Source: Paraburkholderia sp. IMGN_8 (GTDB taxonomy: Bacteria; Pseudomonadota; Gammaproteobacteria; Burkholderiales; Burkholderiaceae). From it: 64,000 bases of DNA. Location: assembly GCF_038050405.1 (NCBI RefSeq), contig NZ_CP150901.1:3348001-3412000 (forward strand). The letters are read 5' to 3'. A model generated the notes under the pieces. The model was given only the letters and a program-made list of their open reading frames with translations. It was not told the DNA's origin and searched no databases. Shown here in pieces: positions 1 to 11,198 of this stretch (its first letter is position 1; every line of letters begins with the position of its first letter). A program made the translations under genes and the position numbers.

Positions 1-1518
1 CACGCCGTCAGGATCCGCCGACAGGAAGATCGCCGTACCGCCGACCCGTATCGGCGAGCGGGCCAGCAGCTTCGCCAGGAATGGCTTGAGAGGCGTCGCC
101 CCGGCCCTCACGCGCGCTTCGGCACGCATCATCTCCCAGCCGCGTCCCCAGGTCGCCATGATCGTGTAGATGATCAGCCCGACCAGAAGCGGGAACCAGC
201 CGCCTTGCATCAGCTTCAGCAGATTCGCGGAGAAGAACGTCGCGTCGATGATGAAGAAAAATACGGTGGCGAAAACACACAGCAGCCAGTTGTAATGCCA
301 CGCGTAGCGCACGACGAAGAACGTGAGAACTGTGGTGATCAGCATCGTGCCGGTTACGGCGATACCGTATGCGGAGCCGAGCGCCGTCGATGAGCCGAAG
401 CCGAGCACCGCGGCCACGACGGCAGCCAGCAGCGTCCAGTTGATGCCGGGCACGTAAATCTGCCCCATCTCCCTTTCCGACGTATAGACGACGTTCATGC
501 GCGGCAGGAAGCCGAGTTGCATCGCCTGCTTCGTCATCGAATACGTACCCGAGATGACGGCTTGAGACGCGATGACGGTCGCGATCGTCGACAACACGAT
601 CATCGGATACAGCGCCCATTGCGGGAACAGCCGGTAGAACGGATTCTGCAGCGCCCCCGGATCGGCAAGCAGCAACGCGCCCTGCCCCAGGTAGTTCAAT
701 GCGAGCGCCGGGAACACCAGGCCGAACCAGGTCAACCTGATCGGCTTCGCGCCGAAATGTCCCATATCGGCATACAGCGCCTCGGCGCCCGTCAGCGACA
801 GCACGACCGCCCCCAACGCAACGAAGGCCAGCCACCGGTGACGCAGGCAGAATGCGAGCCCGGTGAACGGATCGAGCGCGACCAGTATCGCGGGCGCCCT
901 CGTCATATTGACGACACCCACCACGGCAAGCACGATGAACCAGAGCACCATCACAGGTCCGAAGATATTGCCGATGCCGGCGGTACCGCGCTTCTGCATC
1001 ACGAACAGCGTGACCAGCGCAACCAGTGTCACCGGTATCACGTACGTCTTCAGAAACGGCGCGGCGACCTCCAGACCTTCGACCGCGCTCAGCACCGAGA
1101 TTGCCGGCGTGATCACGCTGTCGCCGTAGAAGAGCGCTGCGCCCATGATGCCGACGCCCAGCAGCGTACGACGCAGCCGTGGCCGTGTCGCTACTGACGA
1201 AGCAGCGAGCGCCAGCAGCGCCATGATGCCGCCCTCGCCGTGATTGTTCGCGCGGAGAATCAGCGCGACATACTTGAGCGAGACGACGACAATCAGCGAC
1301 CAGACGATCAACGACACGATGCCGACCACGTTCAGCGCGTTCAGCGTGAGTCCATTGGCCGGATCGAACACCGTCTGCAGCGTATAGAGCGGGCTGGTCC
1401 CGATGTCGCCATACACGATACCCAGCGCCGCAAGTGCGAGCGCGGCCATCGCCGGCCGGTGAGGCGCGGGTTCGCCGGGATGGCCAGCCTTGGCCCTGGC
1501 GGATACGGACTGGCTCAT
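1..1518 (-). CDS. kup: Kup-family potassium uptake transporter (3' end outside window)
   Basis: This is the first 506 codons of a low-affinity K+/H+ symporter of the inner membrane; family members are about 620-630 residues, so roughly the last fifth lies beyond base 1. The reading frame stays open from the ATG at 1518 to the window edge. The N-terminus carries the family hallmark [14 protein letters not shown], followed by successive hydrophobic membrane segments and the conserved [14 protein letters not shown] and [17 protein letters not shown] stretches. The start is supported by GGAG eight bases upstream. A short hydrophilic, Ala/Pro-rich leader precedes the first membrane segment. Family assignment is firm. 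Nothing about regulation is visible apart from a long upstream gap. Confidence 0.95.
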   Translation of the reverse strand, partial: MSQSVSARAKAGHPGEPAPHRPAMAALALAALGIVYGDIGTSPLYTLQTVFDPANGLTLNALNVVGIVSLIVWSLIVVVSLKYVALILRANNHGEGGIMALLALAASSVATRPRLRRTLLGVGIMGAALFYGDSVITPAISVLSAVEGLEVAAPFLKTYVIPVTLVALVTLFVMQKRGTAGIGNIFGPVMVLWFIVLAVVGVVNMTRAPAILVALDPFTGLAFCLRHRWLAFVALGAVVLSLTGAEALYADMGHFGAKPIRLTWFGLVFPALALNYLGQGALLLADPGALQNPFYRLFPQWALYPMIVLSTIATVIASQAVISGTYSMTKQAMQLGFLPRMNVVYTSEREMGQIYVPGINWTLLAAVVAAVLGFGSSTALGSAYGIAVTGTMLITTVLTFFVVRYAWHYNWLLCVFATVFFFIIDATFFSANLLKLMQGGWFPLLVGLIIYTIMATWGRGWEMMRAEARVRAGATPLKPFLAKLLARSPIRVGGTAIFLSADPDGV

Positions 1519-1821
1519 GTCTCGCTCCAGATTGGCGCTCCGGCGATGCAACGCACGCGATGTGCCGCTGCGCCGTGAGGAACAGATCGTCGCGTGTTCG
1601 CTCCGGATCGATCTGAAAGCACGATCAATGATCAGTTGATTGGCTTGCTGCCTTAGTTGTTCAAAGTATAGGGAAGCAACAGCCGAAAAGCAGGTTCGAT
1701 GTGACAGCGAAAAAAAGCGTACCGCGACGGCCCGTCAGCGTCGGAACGCCGCCGCATGCCGGTCGATTGCCGCTGTTCGGCCGATAAAGTCCGCCAAGCG
1801 ATTCGGATGTCGGCGGCACGC
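1519..1821. other. Intergenic region upstream of kup
   Basis: About 300 bases between the kup start and the end of the next gene on the same strand. I see no convincing coding sequence. A TATACT-like -10 element can be read on the minus strand at 1680-1675, but it lacks a good -35 and lies about 160 bases upstream of kup, so the promoter is not assigned. Confidence 0.4.
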
Positions 1822-3417
1822 CTAGAACTTCGCGAAGAAAGCCCGTGCGGCGACCATGCAGAACGGCGCGACGAGTTCGGCATGGTAGGCCTGAAGCACC
1901 GCGGAGGCGCCGCCGTCGGTGGCACCTGCGGCAACGGCCTGGCTGGCGAGCGTCGATTTGGCGAGCGCAAAACCTTGCTTGATCGGAGCGTAGGCGTCGT
2001 TGGGCCCGGAGATCGGCGCGTCGACATCCAGCACGGACGTGAGCCCTGCCGGCACTTTGGCGTTCTGCCAGTAGGCCTGTTCGATCAGTGCGTTGAAGAA
2101 GAACACCATGGGATCCGACTGGCCGCCGCAGAGCAGAACCGGCGAACGCGGAAGCCAGTTTCGCAAATCGTTTCGCTTGAATGCCTGACGCAAGGGGTGG
2201 GTCGGATTGGCAGCCGGCGCCAAGGCAACGGTTGCATTGGGGAAGGCGCCATCGGGATTGACGGATGCGTCTTCGAGAAGGCTCAGCCGATACTCGTTGC
2301 GCACGAGGTTTGCGCTGCCGAACCCTGAAGCAAACAGCGGCGTCAGTGCGGGCGGCACGAGGGGCGGAGAAGTCGGCGGCGTCATGGATGCGAACTGCGG
2401 TGCGGGAGAAACGCTGCTGAAGAGTTGTGTCGCAGGCAGTTTCCCCTTCGCAAACAGGGTGTCGAGCGGCGTCACGTTGGGCAGCAGATTCTCGATGCCG
2501 GGCGCATAGGCAGCTTCGTAAAAGTCGCCGGGCTTGCGATAGATGTTCTGATACGCATGCTGGTAGCCCGTCACGACCAGCGTCGTGAACAGCGTAGAGC
2601 CCAGGTTCACTTCGCCTTCGATGAGCGCGTCGGCCGTGGCAGCGAGCGCATAGGGCCCCGATCCCGGCGCGGCAGCTGTCACGGTGACGCCCGCCGCTTG
2701 CAGCGCACGTTGCGTCGCCATCGCAACGTAGCCGCCTTGCGAATAACCAGTGACAAAGAGTTTGCCGTTTTCCCGCGTTTTTCTTTCCGACCTTTCCGTC
2801 TTCGCTTCGCTCAAGGCGATGCGCGCCGCCCGAAGCGAGTCGATCACATCGGTCGATTGCTGGTCGGCGTTCAGGTAGGGGTGGTACGGCAGATCGGAGC
2901 CGGCATAACCCGCGTAGTTGCTCGCGACCACGATATAGCCTTGGGCTGCGTACATGGCAGCGACGCTGATGCCCTCCGACGCGCCGTCTCCGTTGGCAGA
3001 ATCTCTTTGCGTCACGTCGGCGATGTTGTAGTTGCGATAGGCGGTGGTGCCGTGCGCGTAGAGCATGAGCGGGCGCCGGCCGCTACAAGCCTGACGTCCG
3101 CCAGGAATCATCAGGGCGGCGCTGGCCGTGGTGGGCTCGCCTGCGGCGCCGATCGTGCGGTAGCGGAGATACACGATCTCCACGTTGCAAGCGGGGGCGC
3201 CGGCGACCTGGGCGAGTTGCTTTCCGGAGGCGGTCGATGCCAGCAGCTTCGAGAATGCCGCTGCGCTCAGGCGTAGTGTGGTGCGTTGATCGAGGAGTTG
3301 GCCGCGGGGATGGCAACGTGCGGCATTGCATCTGGAATCATCTTGTCCGTAGGCGGTGGCGCTCAACATGGAGCAGGTCAGAAATGCCAAGGCCGCGTTT
3401 CGCAAAGCTACAGGCAT
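1822..3417 (-). CDS. Secreted alpha/beta hydrolase, lipase/esterase-like
   Basis: A 531-residue exported hydrolase. The frame extends upstream, but the ATG at 3417 is preferred because it has GGAG six bases before it and begins a signal peptide (MPVALRNAALAFLTC then ATAYG). After a Cys-containing mature N-terminus comes an alpha/beta-hydrolase core: an oxyanion-type strand ending LMLYAHGTT, then the nucleophile elbow GYSQGG, whose Ser is the likely catalytic residue. The acid is probably in the GGQSDPMV segment near the C-terminus, and a His follows in the final 60 residues. The size and the SQGG elbow resemble secretory lipases of the LIP type. The substrate is unknown. It stands alone, with long gaps on both sides. 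Confidence 0.75.
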   Translation of the reverse strand: MPVALRNAALAFLTCSMLSATAYGQDDSRCNAARCHPRGQLLDQRTTLRLSAAAFSKLLASTASGKQLAQVAGAPACNVEIVYLRYRTIGAAGEPTTASAALMIPGGRQACSGRRPLMLYAHGTTAYRNYNIADVTQRDSANGDGASEGISVAAMYAAQGYIVVASNYAGYAGSDLPYHPYLNADQQSTDVIDSLRAARIALSEAKTERSERKTRENGKLFVTGYSQGGYVAMATQRALQAAGVTVTAAAPGSGPYALAATADALIEGEVNLGSTLFTTLVVTGYQHAYQNIYRKPGDFYEAAYAPGIENLLPNVTPLDTLFAKGKLPATQLFSSVSPAPQFASMTPPTSPPLVPPALTPLFASGFGSANLVRNEYRLSLLEDASVNPDGAFPNATVALAPAANPTHPLRQAFKRNDLRNWLPRSPVLLCGGQSDPMVFFFNALIEQAYWQNAKVPAGLTSVLDVDAPISGPNDAYAPIKQGFALAKSTLASQAVAAGATDGGASAVLQAYHAELVAPFCMVAARAFFAKF

Positions 3418-3764
3418 GTGAGGCTCCGTGTTGTTCGTGTGACAGCAGTTGGGGGTGCCTTCCAAGGTGAGATGAGTATAGGTAAAGAGGTCATGCAGGG
3501 CTAGCGTCGTCTTTGGCGACTTTTGCAATGAAATGCTTCAGAAAGGTTGGCCGGTATGCGCGGTTTGAAGCGGCCGACACGCCGCGCTCGTCGGCGGCGG
3601 GCAATGCGACGACGCGACACGGACCCGAACAGACAACGCATCGCTGAATACAACGCATCGGCACTACATCCGGTCTCGCATGGACAAAGCTAGAATCCGC
3701 TGGAATGCTTCAGGCCGCATGGCACGCTCCAGCAAATCGCGAGACAACCGGAACCAGGCACTAC
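3418..3764. other. Intergenic region between divergent hydrolase genes
   Basis: About 350 bases between two divergently transcribed hydrolase genes. It must hold promoters for both, but I recognise no good sigma-70 pair, operator or small gene in it. Confidence 0.4.
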
Positions 3765-4604
3765 ATGAAATCCTACGACGACGACCTCGAACATTTCGAA
3801 GCGCATGGCGCCGCGCCTCTGCCTGCCTCAAGCGACCGGGGCTACGTAGAGCACGATGGGGCGCGCATCCTGTATATGACATACGGAACCGGCTCTCCGG
3901 TGATTCTGCTGCATGGCGGTCTCGGCCATAGCGGCAACTGGGGCTATCAGGTGCCCGCGCTGGTCAGTTCGGGGCATCGCGTGGTGCTCATCGATAGCCG
4001 CGGCCATGCCCGCAGTACGCGCGATTCGCGCGCCTACACGTATGAGTTGATGGCGTCCGACGTTCTGGCCGTGATGGACACATTGCAGCTTGAACGAGCG
4101 GCCATCGTGGGCTGGAGCGATGGCGCATGCGTCGCCATGATCCTCGGCATGAAATCCCCCGAGCGAGTGGCGGGCGTATTTTTCTTTGGCTGCAACATGG
4201 ACCCCAGCGGCACCAGGGAATTCAAACCGAGCCCGGTCATCGACCGGTGTTTCAGCCGGCATGCCAAAGACTATGCGCAACTCTCGGCCACGCCGGACGA
4301 CTTCAATGCGTTTGTCGGCGCGGTCAGCAAGATGATGAAAACCGAGCCCAATTATTCCGCGCGCGATCTGGCTGAGATCCGTGTGCCGGTTGCGATCGTG
4401 CAAAGCGAGCATGACGAATTCATCAAACACGAACATGCCGACTACCTCGCCCGCAGCATTCCCGGCGCGGAATTGATTCTGCTTCCTGGCGTGAGCCACT
4501 TCGCGCCGCTGCAAAGGCCGGATCAATTCAACAGCGTGATGCTGGCTTTTCTCAGCAGGGTTCTTGTCGAACGGAATGGCGCGCAGGATTGCGCTTCGTC
4601 TTGA
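3765..4604 (+). CDS. Alpha/beta hydrolase (cytoplasmic)
   Basis: A 279-residue alpha/beta-fold hydrolase with no signal peptide. The chosen ATG begins MKSYDDDLEHF; the frame can be extended 20 codons upstream, but that part looks non-coding. HGGLGHSGNWG (residues 50-60) forms the oxyanion region and GWSDGA (116-121) the nucleophile elbow with Ser118. SEHDEF supplies the probable catalytic Asp, and VSHFAP near the C-terminus the catalytic His. All three members of the triad are therefore present. It resembles non-haem haloperoxidase or 3-oxoadipate enol-lactone hydrolase relatives, but the substrate cannot be read from the sequence. It is monocistronic as far as can be seen. Confidence 0.8.
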   Translation: MKSYDDDLEHFEAHGAAPLPASSDRGYVEHDGARILYMTYGTGSPVILLHGGLGHSGNWGYQVPALVSSGHRVVLIDSRGHARSTRDSRAYTYELMASDVLAVMDTLQLERAAIVGWSDGACVAMILGMKSPERVAGVFFFGCNMDPSGTREFKPSPVIDRCFSRHAKDYAQLSATPDDFNAFVGAVSKMMKTEPNYSARDLAEIRVPVAIVQSEHDEFIKHEHADYLARSIPGAELILLPGVSHFAPLQRPDQFNSVMLAFLSRVLVERNGAQDCASS

Positions 4605-4707
4605 CTCCGCGATGGCTTAGGTCACACCAATCAAGCCAAATTTCACGATGTGGCATGGCGCCTTGCTCTGTAAAAAATCGTGGTGCAAGGCACAAATTCG
4701 CCATTTC

Positions 4708-4734
4708 GCAATGTCGCCCCACGTTGCACATTGC
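4708..4734. repeat. Inverted repeat GCAATGT-N13-ACATTGC
   Basis: Two perfect 7-base arms (4708-4714 and 4728-4734), flanked by TTTC on the left and AAAA on the right. The layout would suit a dimeric repressor, or a hairpin in a long 5' leader of the gene at 4962. Function unknown. Confidence 0.5.
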
Positions 4735-4748
4735 AAAATGAAACGCAT

Positions 4749-4776
4749 ATATCATTGTTTTTAAATGATATTTTTT
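4749..4776 (+). terminator. A+T-rich hairpin followed by a T run
   Basis: ATATCATT (4749-4756) pairs perfectly with AATGATAT (4764-4771) across a 7-base loop, and the sequence runs into TTTTTT. This has the form of a factor-independent terminator, possibly for the hydrolase gene ending 145 bases earlier. The all-A/T stem is weak, so it could instead be a protein-binding palindrome. Confidence 0.4.
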
Positions 4777-4961
4777 GATCGAATGAACCGTCTAACAACG
4801 CCTTGCGACGCGAGCCGCTGTCGTAGACTCTTTTACATGAGTTAGCGCTTCATGCGGTCGGGTCGAAACGGATAGGACGAAAACGCTGCTGAGTTTGTCC
4901 CCGCCTCCCGCAAGAAGCCGCCACGACATCGCGGTTTTTAATGGCAATTGGGAGACTAAAA

Positions 4962-5189
4962 ATGAAAGGCTTTCGTTTTGGTTCGACGCAGGGAGCGTTC
5001 TACATTTTGCCGGGACAGGATGGTTGGGAAGCAACCTTCGGCAACGAGACGCTCGGTGAATTTTCCAGCCCGCAACATGCGGCCGACGACCTCGCGCGCG
5101 GCTTGACCTGCCCGCATCTGTCCGAAGTCGACACATCCACGCTCGAAATTCCGGAAAAAATCGGCGATTGGGAAATCGTTCACGTGTGA
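4962..5189 (+). CDS. Small hypothetical protein (75 aa)
   Basis: A 75-residue acidic cytoplasmic protein beginning MKGFRFGSTQG. The start at 4962 is chosen because GGGAG lies seven bases upstream, a near-ideal ribosome site; the in-frame ATG 21 bases earlier has none. The protein has no membrane segment and no motif that I recognise. Aromatic and glycine residues at the N-terminus (FRFGSTQGAFYILPGQDGWEATFG) suggest a small beta-rich fold. The gene sits between an A+T-rich leader and a strong terminator-like hairpin, which supports it being a real, separately transcribed unit. Function unknown. Confidence 0.65.
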   Translation: MKGFRFGSTQGAFYILPGQDGWEATFGNETLGEFSSPQHAADDLARGLTCPHLSEVDTSTLEIPEKIGDWEIVHV

Positions 5190-5229
5190 TGACGGCAGGC
5201 ATGCCAGCCGTCTACGTGCAAGTGGCAGC

Positions 5230-5257
5230 GACGATGGCGCTCACGAGCGCCATCGTC
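5230..5257. terminator. Bidirectional terminator hairpin between converging genes
   Basis: A perfect 12-base stem, GACGATGGCGCT paired with AGCGCCATCGTC around a CACG loop. It lies between the convergent small gene (ending 5189) and icd (ending 5279). A second, smaller hairpin (GACGGC...GCCGTC) lies just before it. Confidence 0.7.
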
Positions 5258-5278
5258 GTGTTTGCCGCCTTCAGTGCT

Positions 5279-7911
<2,633 letters not shown>

Positions 7912-10089
7912 ATGCAGAATCAATTTCTTGCCGGCCGCCCTGCGTTTGCGCGCGGCCAACGCCGCACTCCGTCGCTTCTCAGTGCAGGGCTCCTTGTGAG
8001 CCTCGGTCTTTCGCTATCCACGCTGTCGTCGTCCGGATGGGCGCAGGCGGTGGTAACGGATGCCGCCACGCTTCCCTCGGTGAGCGTATCGGCGTCGCGC
8101 GACGACTCCGCGGCGCAGGCCGACACCGTCAGCGCCGGCGCGCTGGGTTCGCGCAAGCAGGTCGATACGCCGTTTTCGACCCACGTCGTGACGAGCGAAG
8201 AGGCGCAGGATCTGATGGCCACGACCGCCAACGATCTGTTCAAGTACGATCCGGCGGTGTCGGTCAGCAGCGAGAACTCGGTGAGCGAAAACTCGATGTT
8301 CAACGTGCGCGGCATGCCGATCGACACGCTGAACAGCATCAAGGTGGACGGCCAGAGCTTTCCGTCGTGGGACACCGACCTCCCGCTCGAGCCGTTCGAG
8401 CAGGTCGAATTGCTCAAGGGCTTGTCCGGCTTCATGTATGGCTTCGGCTCGCCGGGCGGCATCGTCAACTACGTGCTGAAACGGCCGACCGACGATCCGT
8501 ACCGCAGCGTTTCGATCGACTATCAGTCTGCCGGCGTATTTAGCGAAAAGGTCGATCTGGGCGGCCGCTTCGGCAACGACAACCGCTTTGGCTACCGCCT
8601 CAACCTCGTCAACGAAGACGGCAACACCGCCGAGTCCAACGGTCACGTGCGCCGCAAGGTGGCGTCGCTCGCGGTCGACTTCCGCGTGACGCCTGACCTG
8701 ACCTGGTCCGCCGACGCGTTCTACCAGAAGCGCAAGACCAACGGCACGCTGTTCGGCCTGATGTTCGCCAGCGGGCTCAGCATTCCTGACGCGAGCACGG
8801 TCAGCCATTCGCTGACGCAGCCGCAGAATTACTACCAGACCGAGATGGCCTCGTTCGGCACGGGGCTCGACTACCGCATCTCCGATAACTGGCATGCGAG
8901 CCTGAAGTACCGCTTCGCCAAGGAGAATCGCACCAATTCGGACAGCTTCCTGTATGTCAGCGACGACGCGGGCAATTACTCGAACACGCTCTACGCCGCG
9001 ATGACGCGTTACTTCTATCAGAACGTCGACGCGATGGTGCAAGGCAAGTTCAGCACCGGCAGCATCAAGCACGACGTGGTCGTGGGCGCGGGCTTTCAGA
9101 CGCAAACCAGCGAGTACAGCAATAGCGTCGGCTGGAACGACGGCTACTTCCTCGGCAACGGCAATCTTTACAGCAGCACGTTGTTGACCAACGACGAAGT
9201 CAGCATTGGCTCCGACCTGTACCGCCAGCAACGCACCACGCAGGCCGCGTTGTACGCGAGCGATACCGTGCAACTCACTTCGCGGCTGTCCGCGCTGGTC
9301 GGCGTGCGATATACGCAATACCGCCAGCATGTCTACGACACGACCGGCGCTGTCTCGTCGCAATACAGTGCGGATCCGGTCACGCCGACATTGGCGCTGA
9401 TGTTCAAGACCGATCCCTATTCGACGTTGTACGCGAGCTATGTCGAATCGTTGGAACAAGGCGGTTCGGCGTCGAACACCAACGCCAATTACCCGGCCAC
9501 GTTCGGCCCGCTCAAGAGCAAGCAGTATGAAATCGGCTTCAAGTCGGATCACAGCAAGTGGGGCGCCAATCTTGCGCTGTTCCGCGTCGATCAGGGGTAC
9601 AACTACACGAATTCGGCCAACGTGTTCGTGCAGGACGGCACCAAGCGGTATACGGGCGTCGACGCGAGCGGCTGGCTCGCGCTGACCAGCGAATGGCGCG
9701 TGGTGGGCGGGGTGATGTGGCTCGATACCAAGGCAGTGGACGTCGACGATGTTTCCGTCGAAGGTAAGCGGGTGTATGGGGCACCGCGGTTTACTGTGAC
9801 TGGACGTGTTGAATACAACCCCGCGTATTTGCGCCCCTTGACGCTCGCGTTTGGTGGGAAATATGTCGGCAGCGAGGCGGTCAATGCGGATAACTCGCAG
9901 TTCGTGCCGGCTTATGTCACCTACGATCTGAGCGGCCGGTATGAGACGAAAATCGCAGGGAAGGACGTGACGCTTCGTGCGGGAATCAATAACCTGTTCA
10001 ACCGCCGGTATTGGACCACTGCGTGGGGGTACTATGTGTCGCCTTCGCCGACACGGACTTTTGTGGCTAGCGCTACGGTGCAGTTTTAA
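7912..10089 (+). CDS. TonB-dependent siderophore receptor
   Basis: An outer-membrane ferric-siderophore receptor of about 725 residues. After a signal peptide (hydrophobic LLSAGLLVSLGLSLSTL, ending GWAQA) comes a TonB-box-like LPSVSVSASRDD. The plug domain has FNVRGMPIDTLNSIKVDG and VELLKGLSGFMYGFGSPGGIVNYVLKRP. A 22-strand-type barrel follows, ending in the typical aromatic terminus (TRTFVASATVQF). No N-terminal signalling domain is present, so it probably does not control its own sigma factor. The start is uncertain: ATG at 7912 is preferred, but ATG 7855 and TTG 7822 are in frame. It is not part of the main siderophore cluster and is probably iron-regulated through the Fur box upstream. 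The ligand is unknown and may be a foreign siderophore. Confidence 0.9.
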   Translation: MQNQFLAGRPAFARGQRRTPSLLSAGLLVSLGLSLSTLSSSGWAQAVVTDAATLPSVSVSASRDDSAAQADTVSAGALGSRKQVDTPFSTHVVTSEEAQDLMATTANDLFKYDPAVSVSSENSVSENSMFNVRGMPIDTLNSIKVDGQSFPSWDTDLPLEPFEQVELLKGLSGFMYGFGSPGGIVNYVLKRPTDDPYRSVSIDYQSAGVFSEKVDLGGRFGNDNRFGYRLNLVNEDGNTAESNGHVRRKVASLAVDFRVTPDLTWSADAFYQKRKTNGTLFGLMFASGLSIPDASTVSHSLTQPQNYYQTEMASFGTGLDYRISDNWHASLKYRFAKENRTNSDSFLYVSDDAGNYSNTLYAAMTRYFYQNVDAMVQGKFSTGSIKHDVVVGAGFQTQTSEYSNSVGWNDGYFLGNGNLYSSTLLTNDEVSIGSDLYRQQRTTQAALYASDTVQLTSRLSALVGVRYTQYRQHVYDTTGAVSSQYSADPVTPTLALMFKTDPYSTLYASYVESLEQGGSASNTNANYPATFGPLKSKQYEIGFKSDHSKWGANLALFRVDQGYNYTNSANVFVQDGTKRYTGVDASGWLALTSEWRVVGGVMWLDTKAVDVDDVSVEGKRVYGAPRFTVTGRVEYNPAYLRPLTLAFGGKYVGSEAVNADNSQFVPAYVTYDLSGRYETKIAGKDVTLRAGINNLFNRRYWTTAWGYYVSPSPTRTFVASATVQF

Positions 10090-10105
10090 TTCGGCACGAA
10101 CCGAG

Positions 10106-10148
10106 GGGGCCCAAACCAGGAGCGGGCCCCAAACCGGCGGCGTTTTTT
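10106..10148. terminator. Terminator-like hairpin between converging genes
   Basis: GGGGCCC (10106-10112) pairs perfectly with GGGCCCC (10124-10130), and a run of six T follows at 10143-10148. It lies between the receptor gene and mhpD, which converge here. Confidence 0.5.
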
Positions 10149-10202
10149 ACGAAGCACCGTCACGGCGCACGCAGCGCCGCCAAAACTCAATCGGGTGCTT
10201 GC

Positions 10203-11012
10203 TTATGCGGAAAAAGTCGCGCGGACGCTGCCGAAACCGTCTATCTGCGCGCTGAAAACGCCCGGCTCGGTCACCGCGACCATCGGACCGAGTGCGCCGG
10301 TCATCAGCACGTCGCCCGCCCGCAGCGGCGTGCCGAGTTGCACCATCTGGTCCGCGAGCCACGCGGCCGCGTTCAGCGGATTGCCGAGACACGCGGCGCC
10401 GTTGCCGCGCGACAGCACGTTGGCGTCGTTCGACAGCGTCATCGCGCACCCGAAGAGATCCACGTCGCGCAGCAGCATCGGACGGCTGCCGAGCACGAAG
10501 CGCGCGCTCGACGCGTTGTCGGCGACGGTATCGACGAAGCGGATGTTCCAGCCGTCGATCCGGCTATCCACGACTTCGATCGCCGCAACCGCGTAGGCGG
10601 TGGCGCGAATCAGGTCCGCGTAGGTGTTCCTTTCGTGGATGAGGTCATGTTCGAGCACTAGCGCGATCTCCGCTTCGACCTTCGGTTGAATCAGTTCGCC
10701 AAGCGGAATCGGCTGGTTGTCGCCGTATGCCATCGACGCGAACAGCGCGCCGAAGTCCGGCTGATCGACGCCGATCTGGCGCTGCACGGCGGGCGAAGTC
10801 AGCCCGATCTTGCGCCCGACGATGCGCTCGCCGGCCGCCACGCGCGTCTCGGCATTGATCCGTTGCACCGCGTAGGCGAGTTCGGCTGCGTCGGCGGCGT
10901 TGGCTGCCTGAGCGAATCGTTCGTCATCGCGCAGCGGCGCGACGGTCCAGCGCGCGCGCTCGGCTTCGCGCAGCCGCAGGGCTAGCGCTTCAGCATGGTT
11001 TCGGTTGATCAT
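10203..11012 (-). CDS. mhpD: 2-hydroxypenta-2,4-dienoate (2-keto-4-pentenoate) hydratase
   Basis: A 269-residue hydratase that adds water to 2-hydroxypenta-2,4-dienoate, giving 4-hydroxy-2-oxovalerate in aromatic meta-cleavage pathways. Family-typical blocks are VGRKIGLTSPAVQRQIGVDQPDFG, the metal-binding region PKVEAEIALVL, FVDTVADNASSARFVLG, CLGNPLNAAAWLA and the C-terminal TGALGPMVAV. These correspond closely to MhpD of the phenylpropionate pathway. The start at 11012 has GGGAG upstream. Its pathway partners (dioxygenase, C-C hydrolase, aldolase, acylating dehydrogenase) are missing, except for a short broken piece of mhpB directly upstream. It is therefore probably an isolated survivor of a decayed operon, now between two iron-related loci. 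Enzyme activity appears intact from the sequence. Confidence 0.9.
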   Translation of the reverse strand: MINRNHAEALALRLREAERARWTVAPLRDDERFAQAANAADAAELAYAVQRINAETRVAAGERIVGRKIGLTSPAVQRQIGVDQPDFGALFASMAYGDNQPIPLGELIQPKVEAEIALVLEHDLIHERNTYADLIRATAYAVAAIEVVDSRIDGWNIRFVDTVADNASSARFVLGSRPMLLRDVDLFGCAMTLSNDANVLSRGNGAACLGNPLNAAAWLADQMVQLGTPLRAGDVLMTGALGPMVAVTEPGVFSAQIDGFGSVRATFSA

Positions 11013-11061
11013 GATGGGCTCCCAGGTTCGGTTGGGTAGACGGATTCGGCGACAGGCCGCG

Positions 11062-11166
11062 CGTGATCGCATTGTCGGTCAAACCGTCGAGCGCGGCCAG
11101 CTCGCCCTCTGCGAGCAGATTCAGAAACGCCCGGTCCCATCCGGGATTGCGCGGATGCAATGGCTT
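11062..11166 (-). pseudogene. Remnant of mhpB-type extradiol dioxygenase gene
   Basis: A reading frame upstream of mhpD on the same strand translates to LHPRNPGWDRAFLNLL followed by AEGELAALDGLTDNAI. As I recall it, E. coli MhpB (2,3-dihydroxyphenylpropionate dioxygenase) has LHPLNPIWDNQFMTLL and a matching LD-containing continuation about two thirds to three quarters along. Only about 35 codons remain: everything before is gone (the pvdF gene ends 33 bases upstream) and the C-terminal part after it does not resemble the enzyme. I interpret it as a deletion remnant of an mhp operon. The match is from memory, not from a search. Confidence 0.65.
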
Positions 11167-11198
11167 TCGCCGGCGGCGCATGAAGGCCGCAGCCCACC

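Larger units (their letters stand above)
4605..4961. other. A+T-rich intergenic region with two inverted repeats
   Basis: About 357 bases with no supported gene. It is clearly richer in A+T than the surroundings, especially 4660-4790, and holds two separate inverted repeats listed on their own. Promoter elements for the downstream small gene probably lie here, but none can be fixed. Confidence 0.5.

Noticed and set aside
8..835. Minus-strand frame of 275 codons at the window edge
   Set aside because: It overlaps the Kup reading frame, which has the conserved family blocks; the other frame has no recognisable protein features.
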